Shown here piece by piece: positions 6,722 through 11,099 of a stretch of DNA of 11,099 nt (positions within the stretch are counted from its first letter, which is position 1; every line of letters begins with the position of its first letter). The DNA comes from Candidatus Gastranaerophilales bacterium. Lineage in GTDB: Bacteria > Cyanobacteriota > Vampirovibrionia > Gastranaerophilales > UBA9971. A model generated the notes under the pieces. That model did no database searches. It was not told the DNA's origin and saw nothing but the letters and a program-made list of their open reading frames with translations. The stretch spans positions 1 through 11,099 of the forward strand of contig JANQGS010000192.1 of assembly GCA_028277195.1 (NCBI GenBank). Direction: 5' to 3'. The position numbers and the translations under genes were made by a program.

Positions 6722-7549
6722 ATGTTTATGATTGAAACTAAACAAGAGCTGGCAATAGTATTCGGCGTAACAGGCAATATGGCTTTTGCTTTAGGTAATG
6801 TTTTAATGGGGCTTAAAAAACACAATCCTGATTTAAATGAGGATATTATTGTCTTTGAGCAGGGAATATCTGAAAAAGACAAAAATCTTCTCAGTTCAAT
6901 AATTCCCTGTAATTTTTATGAATACCAATTCCCCTTCGACAATCCTGAATTCAGCGCGGACTGCCTTAATCGTTTTACTCATTTGTCTTTTTCAAGGTAT
7001 GAATGTTTCAGGTTACTTGATAAATATAAAAATGTCCTGTGGCTGGATATAGATATCCTTATACAAAGGGATATTTCCGGAATTCTGGATTATGACCTGG
7101 AATGCGGGATGCGCAACGCAGGAGTTATGTTTATTAACGATAAATTGGAAAATAACAATGAGATTGCTGACTGGTGCTATAAAAGAACAATGGAGTTAGC
7201 ACCATATTTGACTTTTGCTGATCAGGGCATTATAAATTTAATGATTCAAGAATTCAATCTGGAGGTCCAGGAGCTTAACCTTAAATATAACTGCCACCCC
7301 GGTTTTAAAAGAGCTCCTGATGCATATATTCTACACACTTTTTGTCCGGAAAAATTTTGGAATTACTATAATAATAAAGAATGGAACGAAGATTACAAAG
7401 AATGGCTGAAAATGGGCGGAAGTCCTTATACAGGCAAAAGAGTTTCTTCTGTGCATAAATTTTTTAAAGAAAGAAGTTTGCCAAATCCATTCAGAAGCCC
7501 GAGAAATTTCGTCAAACATTTTTTTGCAAATAAAAAGGCCATACAATGA
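6722..7549 (+). CDS. Glycosyltransferase family 8 (GT8) protein
   Basis: The 275-residue protein has the GT-A fold pattern of family 8. An N-terminal strand AIVFGVTGNMAFALGNVLMG (11-30) is followed by LSFSRYECFRLLDKYKNVLW and the metal-binding DxD in WLDIDIL (D109, D111). Then come NAGVMFIN (132-139), DQGIINLM (167-174) and a histidine late in the domain (LHTFCPEKFW, H205), all at family spacing. GT8 enzymes are retaining and transfer galactose or glucose from UDP-sugars in LPS core and related glycans. The C-terminal tail after about 235 is basic and may attach to the membrane. The start may be Met1 or Met3; neither has a good ribosome binding site. The stop overlaps the next gene's ATG by 4 bases, so the pair is coupled. 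Confidence 0.85.
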   Translation: MFMIETKQELAIVFGVTGNMAFALGNVLMGLKKHNPDLNEDIIVFEQGISEKDKNLLSSIIPCNFYEYQFPFDNPEFSADCLNRFTHLSFSRYECFRLLDKYKNVLWLDIDILIQRDISGILDYDLECGMRNAGVMFINDKLENNNEIADWCYKRTMELAPYLTFADQGIINLMIQEFNLEVQELNLKYNCHPGFKRAPDAYILHTFCPEKFWNYYNNKEWNEDYKEWLKMGGSPYTGKRVSSVHKFFKERSLPNPFRSPRNFVKHFFANKKAIQ

Positions 7550-8307
7550 AAGTTTCAATAATTACTGTAGTTAAAAATGCTGTGAATACGCTTGAACATA
7601 CTTTAAAGAGTATTTATAGCCAGACTTATCAGAATATTGAACATATCGTTATTGATGGGGTTTCAACAGACGGGACTCTTGATGTAGTCGAAAAATACAA
7701 GGATAAAATCTCTTATTTTATAAGTGAGCCTGATGCCGGGCTCTATAATGCCATGAATAAAGGAATAAAAGCAGCAACAGGCGATATATTGTTTTTCTTG
7801 AACGGTGATGACCAGTTATATGAAAACACAACCATTGAAAGCATAGTTGAAGCCTTTAGAAAAACAAATGCAGATATGATTTATGGAGATTTAATAGCGG
7901 TTGATACTAAAAAACAAACTGAAGAGCTTCAACCAGGGAACATTGCAGACAAATTTTTCTGGATTAACCAGTGCCTGTGCCATCAGGTAATATTTTACAA
8001 AGCTGAATTGTTCAAAAAATACGGATTATATGATGAAAAATACAAGATAGCAGCAGATTATGATGTTAATCTAAGATGCATTATAAAAAATAAGGCTAAA
8101 GCAGTTTATGTCCCGGAAGTAATATCAAAATTCACAGTTGGTGGCCTTGGGCATCAAAACAAAGAAACTTATGACAGGGAACAAAAAGAAATTGCTAAAA
8201 AATATTTTAGTTCGTATCAGCTGGAAGTTAAAAAATTTCTTTTCAAGACTTGCCGGGCGTTAATCAGAAATAAAACAATTAGACAACTGTTAAATATGCT
8301 GGTTTAA
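7546..8307 (+). CDS. Glycosyltransferase family 2 (GT2), WcaA-like
   Basis: The 253-residue protein has a complete GT2 GT-A fold. The nucleotide-binding start is MKVSIITVVKNAVNTLEHTL; IDGVSTDGT (36-44) is the usual D-G-S-TDGT site; SEPDAGLYNAMNKG (60-73) follows; the DxD-type motif is NGDD (86-89). The acceptor part has CHQVIFYK (145-152) and AADYDVNLR (169-177), whose aspartate is the likely catalytic base. GT2 enzymes of this type are inverting and add sugars to lipid-linked or surface glycan chains on the cytoplasmic face. The C-terminus (225-253) is basic and hydrophobic, suggesting peripheral membrane attachment. Translation is coupled to the GT8 gene by the ATGA overlap at 7546-7549. 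Its stop is one base from the end of the convergent methyltransferase gene. Confidence 0.9.
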   Translation: MKVSIITVVKNAVNTLEHTLKSIYSQTYQNIEHIVIDGVSTDGTLDVVEKYKDKISYFISEPDAGLYNAMNKGIKAATGDILFFLNGDDQLYENTTIESIVEAFRKTNADMIYGDLIAVDTKKQTEELQPGNIADKFFWINQCLCHQVIFYKAELFKKYGLYDEKYKIAADYDVNLRCIIKNKAKAVYVPEVISKFTVGGLGHQNKETYDREQKEIAKKYFSSYQLEVKKFLFKTCRALIRNKTIRQLLNMLV

Positions 8308-8308
8308 C

Positions 8309-9070
8309 CTATTTTACAGCTTCCACATAAAGCGAATTATGCCTTCTTTCCTGGCCATCCAGAATATCCAGCCCATAAGAATTCCAGTTTTCAATAGAGC
8401 TATCATTATAATTCTGATAGCTCACCTCTTTAAAGCCACACCCCTCAAGGAGCATCCTGGCAGAAAACCTGTCATACATCCAGTTGTGGATTTCCCCCCG
8501 GGTTCTGAAATCAACCGGTTTTTTATTCTTCCAGAATTTTATTTTATATTTTTTTGGAGGGGCGGGAGGATTTTTACACGCCTGCTTAATAGTGTCAACT
8601 TCAGCCCCAATCCTGCTCCTGATAAAATCTTCGTTTTTCAGTTCTTTTTGAAAAAACTCAAACATACCGCCGCCCGGGGTTGTTCTAACGCTCTGGTCAT
8701 ACAATTCCAGCATAATCCACTCATAATCAGCGTAAGCATTTTTATCACCTCTTAAACACCTGTCAAGGCAATTAATGTAAGTTTTAACCAGGTTTTCCAG
8801 GTCAGGTACGCAAATTCTTATGACTCCGCCGGGTTTTAAAACCCTGTGGCATTCTTTTATAAAAAACCCAGCGTCTTTTTTGTGAAAATGCTCTAAAACA
8901 TGGGAATGATAGACAACTTCAAATTCTTCATCGCTAAAAGGGAAGCCATTAAGCAGGTTATGGGCAATAACATGTTCTGAGAATGAATTAAAGTCAACAT
9001 TTACCCAGTCTTTATGAAAATGATTGCCGCATCCGACATTTAAATTTTTCATACTACTCGTGCTGCTCAT
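8309..9070 (-). CDS. Class I SAM-dependent methyltransferase of a glycan cluster
   Basis: The 253-residue protein has a Rossmann methyltransferase core in its first 95 residues: motif I LNVGCGNHFHKDWVNVDF (10-27) with the SAM-binding GCG, VVYHSHVLEHF (52-62), and RVLKPGGVIRICVPDLE (76-92). The remainder differs from generic methyltransferases: it contains ELYDQSVRTTPGGGM, a proline/lysine-rich NPPAPPKKYKIKFWKNKKP and RTRGEIHNWMYDRFSARMLL, ending HNSLYVEAVK. This long C-terminal half is typical of methyltransferases found among polysaccharide genes (COG4627-like) and probably binds the acceptor. It may methylate a sugar; the target is unknown. The ATG at 9070 overlaps the GT61 stop in an ATGA and has AAAGGA upstream; Met7 is an alternative start. 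It is last of the GT4-GT61-methyltransferase unit. Confidence 0.85.
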   Translation of the reverse strand: MSSTSSMKNLNVGCGNHFHKDWVNVDFNSFSEHVIAHNLLNGFPFSDEEFEVVYHSHVLEHFHKKDAGFFIKECHRVLKPGGVIRICVPDLENLVKTYINCLDRCLRGDKNAYADYEWIMLELYDQSVRTTPGGGMFEFFQKELKNEDFIRSRIGAEVDTIKQACKNPPAPPKKYKIKFWKNKKPVDFRTRGEIHNWMYDRFSARMLLEGCGFKEVSYQNYNDSSIENWNSYGLDILDGQERRHNSLYVEAVK

Positions 9071-10179
9071 AAAATATCCTTTAATTTATCTATATCTAAA
9101 ACTATATTATGATTTTCAATATTTTCCCGGCCTAAAACATAATGATAATCCAAGTTCAGGGCGCTTGCCAGTCGCCAATAGCAAGGCTCCATATATGTGG
9201 GAGAAAAGATTTCAACAATTTTAGTTCCCGGATAGGAAAAAACAATATTTGTTAACCCGCTTCCATGAGGTGCCACGATTGTTTTTGCGCTTTTAAAAAG
9301 CTTAATTTGTTCTTCAAGAGAGTAATCTTCACAGAAAACTTGCTCAAAACCTTTTGAACTTAAATACTTAAAAAGTTCATCTTCGTTTAAAACCTTTCTT
9401 TGGGAGGCTCGGCTTCTACTAATATAAATATTTACAGGTTCTGATGCCGGAATATCCTGAGCCAGCCTGCTTCTTATATAGTTAGCTGCCCATTCAGGAC
9501 AAACCCCCATATACCCGGGCTGGGAAGTTATAATAAGGTTCTGGCATTTTATATTTAAACCTGGCTTTGTTTCTATAATTTTTTCTGAAGGAATGCCCAT
9601 GAGCTCGATGGCTTTTCGCTGATAGTCATGCGTCATCCCGTTAACTATAAAATTATCAGTCTGTAATCCGGTTTGTTCAAAAATATGCAGCTTGGGCAAA
9701 ACATCTATAATCCAATGATAATAAAAATTTGACCAGTTTGTGCACAGGCACAGGCTATTACCTTCAACATAAGAAACGTCCTCTGCCAAGATTTTTTTTA
9801 TACTCTTATAGGATTCGCCCATAATATTTACGTCTAAAACACCCATATTATCAGGCAAAATAACCAGTCCTTCCCTATCAAACACTCTTGATTCAGGAAC
9901 TTGCATTATAAACTCTTCAGGGAAATTCGCGTATGTAGCTTTAAACAACTCATGAATAGGGTCCTGCGTCGTTGGCGGTCTTAAATCACCGTGAATTCTT
10001 GGATATACTTGTATATAATCAAAGCCATTTTTCTCTGCGGCTTCCCTGGCTTTTGCATAAAAACCTTTTACTAAAAGCCTGTCTTTGTTTATAAACAAAG
10101 ATGCAACCCGGCAAAAAACCTTGCTGAACCATTTGCCGAAATCATCTTCGAATTTTCTTATTTTTTCCCTGCTATACAT
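9067..10179 (-). CDS. Glycosyltransferase family 61 (GT61/DUF563) protein
   Basis: The 370-residue protein shows the hallmarks of family 61. NWSNFYYHWIIDVLPKLHIF (148-167) is the conserved N-terminal half motif with its central histidine; YISRSRASQRKVLNEDEL (252-269) is the conserved arginine-rich segment; IVAPHGSGLTNIVFSYPGTK (301-320) and IVEIFSP (321-327) form the donor-side GT-B motif. GT61 includes plant xylan and eukaryotic O-GlcNAc/xylose transferases, plus many uncharacterised bacterial members in capsule and LPS regions. No signal peptide or membrane helix is evident, so it should act in the cytoplasm. Sugar and acceptor cannot be deduced. The start at 10179 lies inside the end of the GT4 gene (22-base overlap) and its end overlaps the methyltransferase start by 4 bases, implying one coupled transcript. 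Confidence 0.87.
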   Translation of the reverse strand: MYSREKIRKFEDDFGKWFSKVFCRVASLFINKDRLLVKGFYAKAREAAEKNGFDYIQVYPRIHGDLRPPTTQDPIHELFKATYANFPEEFIMQVPESRVFDREGLVILPDNMGVLDVNIMGESYKSIKKILAEDVSYVEGNSLCLCTNWSNFYYHWIIDVLPKLHIFEQTGLQTDNFIVNGMTHDYQRKAIELMGIPSEKIIETKPGLNIKCQNLIITSQPGYMGVCPEWAANYIRSRLAQDIPASEPVNIYISRSRASQRKVLNEDELFKYLSSKGFEQVFCEDYSLEEQIKLFKSAKTIVAPHGSGLTNIVFSYPGTKIVEIFSPTYMEPCYWRLASALNLDYHYVLGRENIENHNIVLDIDKLKDIL

Positions 10180-11099
10180 CGTTTTTCCAGAACTTCTTTA
10201 TATAAATCAATATACTCGTCAATCATCCGTGAAATGGAAAATTTTTCGTTTACAACTTCCCTGCCCCTTTCTGAAGCGGATTTCATCAGTTCCTCGTTAT
10301 TCAAGAATAGTTCAATTCCGTCAATAAAGTCCTTTTCGTCCTTATGGCCCGCAATATAACCTGTTTTAAGATGCTCTACAATTTCCGGGACCGGTCCTGT
10401 ATTGAATGTAATAACAGGAGTTTTGCAGGAAAGCGCCTCTGCAATAACCAGCCCGAAGGTTTCCGCTAGAGTCGGGAAAACAAATATATCCGCAGCAGAA
10501 TAATATTTTGCCATTTCATTTTCATCGTGTATGTATTCAACACAAAGGAATTTTTCGTCTAAATATTCCCTTTTTTCATTGCCAATTGCCACGAAAAACA
10601 CATCATCCCTCGATTTTAACTTTTCAAAAGCTTTAATAACATACTTACCGCCTTTTTGTTTGTTTTTCAAGTTGCAATTTGATACAAATAACAAGATTTT
10701 TTTATCTTCAGGAAGTTCGAGTTCCTTTCTGGCAGCAGTCCTGTCATATGGTTTGAATACATTATCATCAATCCCGTTATAAATTAACCTTATATCTTTG
10801 TCCTTTAAAATGCTCTTTTCTACGTTCTTTTTCATCCATTCTGAATAACAAACAATTGTAACATCACTATTTTTATAAATTTTTTCCTTAACTTTAATCA
10901 AATATTCGTTAGTATCTTTCACTAAGCCCAGAATCTCACTGAAGTCATTACATTTATGACACCCTGTTTCCCAGCCGGTACAATCATAAGGAAACTCGCA
11001 GTGGCCTGTTATCGCATTCATATCATGTAAAGTCCAGACCGTGGGCTTAAGCGATGTTAACTCAGGCAGCGCAAAGGGGTTGAAATAATTACCATGCAG
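10158..11099 (-). CDS. Glycosyltransferase family 4 (GT4), GT-B fold (partial, N-terminus off the right edge)
   Basis: The leftward frame is open to the right edge: 313 codons are visible and the true start lies outside. The Met at 11021 is not the start, because the 26 codons before it (LHGNYFNPFALPELTSLKP, then TVWTLHD) match the family. Next comes a GHC-EF-Y-C-GW-GC-KC segment with four cysteines (visible residues 34, 40, 47, 50), common in this GT4 subgroup after WTLHDM. The nucleotide-sugar domain follows: IYNGIDDNVF (about 106-115), a KQKGG loop (147-151), FVFPTLAETFGLVIAEALSC with the E-x7-E pair (E213, E221) and GPVPEIV. GT4 enzymes are retaining. The stop overlaps the GT61 start. It probably needs only about 70-100 more N-terminal residues to reach normal length. 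Confidence 0.88.
   Translation of the reverse strand: MHGNYFNPFALPELTSLKPTVWTLHDMNAITGHCEFPYDCTGWETGCHKCNDFSEILGLVKDTNEYLIKVKEKIYKNSDVTIVCYSEWMKKNVEKSILKDKDIRLIYNGIDDNVFKPYDRTAARKELELPEDKKILLFVSNCNLKNKQKGGKYVIKAFEKLKSRDDVFFVAIGNEKREYLDEKFLCVEYIHDENEMAKYYSAADIFVFPTLAETFGLVIAEALSCKTPVITFNTGPVPEIVEHLKTGYIAGHKDEKDFIDGIELFLNNEELMKSASERGREVVNEKFSISRMIDEYIDLYKEVLEKRCIAGKK

Noticed and set aside
6652..6882. Leftward open frame covering the GNAT-GT8 gap
   Set aside because: It is antisense to the conserved start of the GT8 protein and overlaps the GNAT start; there is no supporting ribosome binding site.
10158..11021. Met at 11021 as the true start of the GT4 gene
   Set aside because: The 26 in-frame codons upstream encode the family motif ending in WTLHD, so the gene continues past the right edge.
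3443..11099. Mobile element, CRISPR array or defence system
   Set aside because: No transposase, integrase, terminal inverted repeats, regularly spaced repeats or recognised defence domains are present; all full-length genes fit glycan synthesis or export.

Overview
The window is bacterial chromosome using the standard code (TGA serves as a stop in several overlaps). It joins a housekeeping block (about 1-3442) to a surface-glycan biosynthesis block (about 3439-11099). The ComM, L33, SecE and NusG proteins are clearly bacterial, and the MsbA/PglK-type flippase plus many glycosyltransferases suggest an envelope rich in glycolipid or polysaccharide. The lineage cannot be fixed by eye. The low-GC, compact style and unusual gene order would fit an uncultured candidate-phylum bacterium, but that is a guess.

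Housekeeping block: a leftward gene cut by the left edge (<1-600) looks like a HAS-barrel/HerA-type protein whose nucleotide-binding loop seems eroded. It is divergent from comM (678-2231), a Mg-chelatase-like AAA+ ATPase. A short terminator-like hairpin follows. Then comes the classic group rpmG (2355-2525), tRNA-Trp(CCA) (2561-2634), secE (2667-2894) and nusG (2900-3442). The ribosomal protein genes that usually follow nusG (rplK-rplA) are not there. Instead nusG runs tail to tail into an ABC transporter, with the two stop codons overlapping inside an inverted repeat.

Glycan block: the leftward unit 6655-3439 holds a FemAB/CelD-like GNAT acyltransferase, a short remnant of a zinc-ribbon SAM methyltransferase that appears to have lost its catalytic middle, and a 633-residue ABC exporter with a long first external loop. 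From a shared 66-bp gap, two rightward coupled genes diverge: a GT8 glycosyltransferase (6722-7549) and a GT2 glycosyltransferase (7546-8307). They meet, one base apart, the end of a second leftward unit: a GT4 glycosyltransferase cut by the right edge (10158->11099), a GT61 glycosyltransferase (9067-10179) and a SAM methyltransferase (8309-9070), all overlapping end to start.

Together these genes could build a decorated oligosaccharide on a lipid carrier (GT4, GT61, GT8, GT2), modify it (methyltransferase, GNAT) and flip it across the inner membrane (ABC exporter). Base composition changes between the blocks: bases 841-900 in comM are 35/60 G+C, bases 7021-7080 in the GT8 gene are 20/60. This fits an accessory glycan island next to conserved genes. 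I see no transposase, integrase, CRISPR array or rRNA. No intergenic stretch exceeds 300 bases; the longest is about 123 bases (2232-2354).
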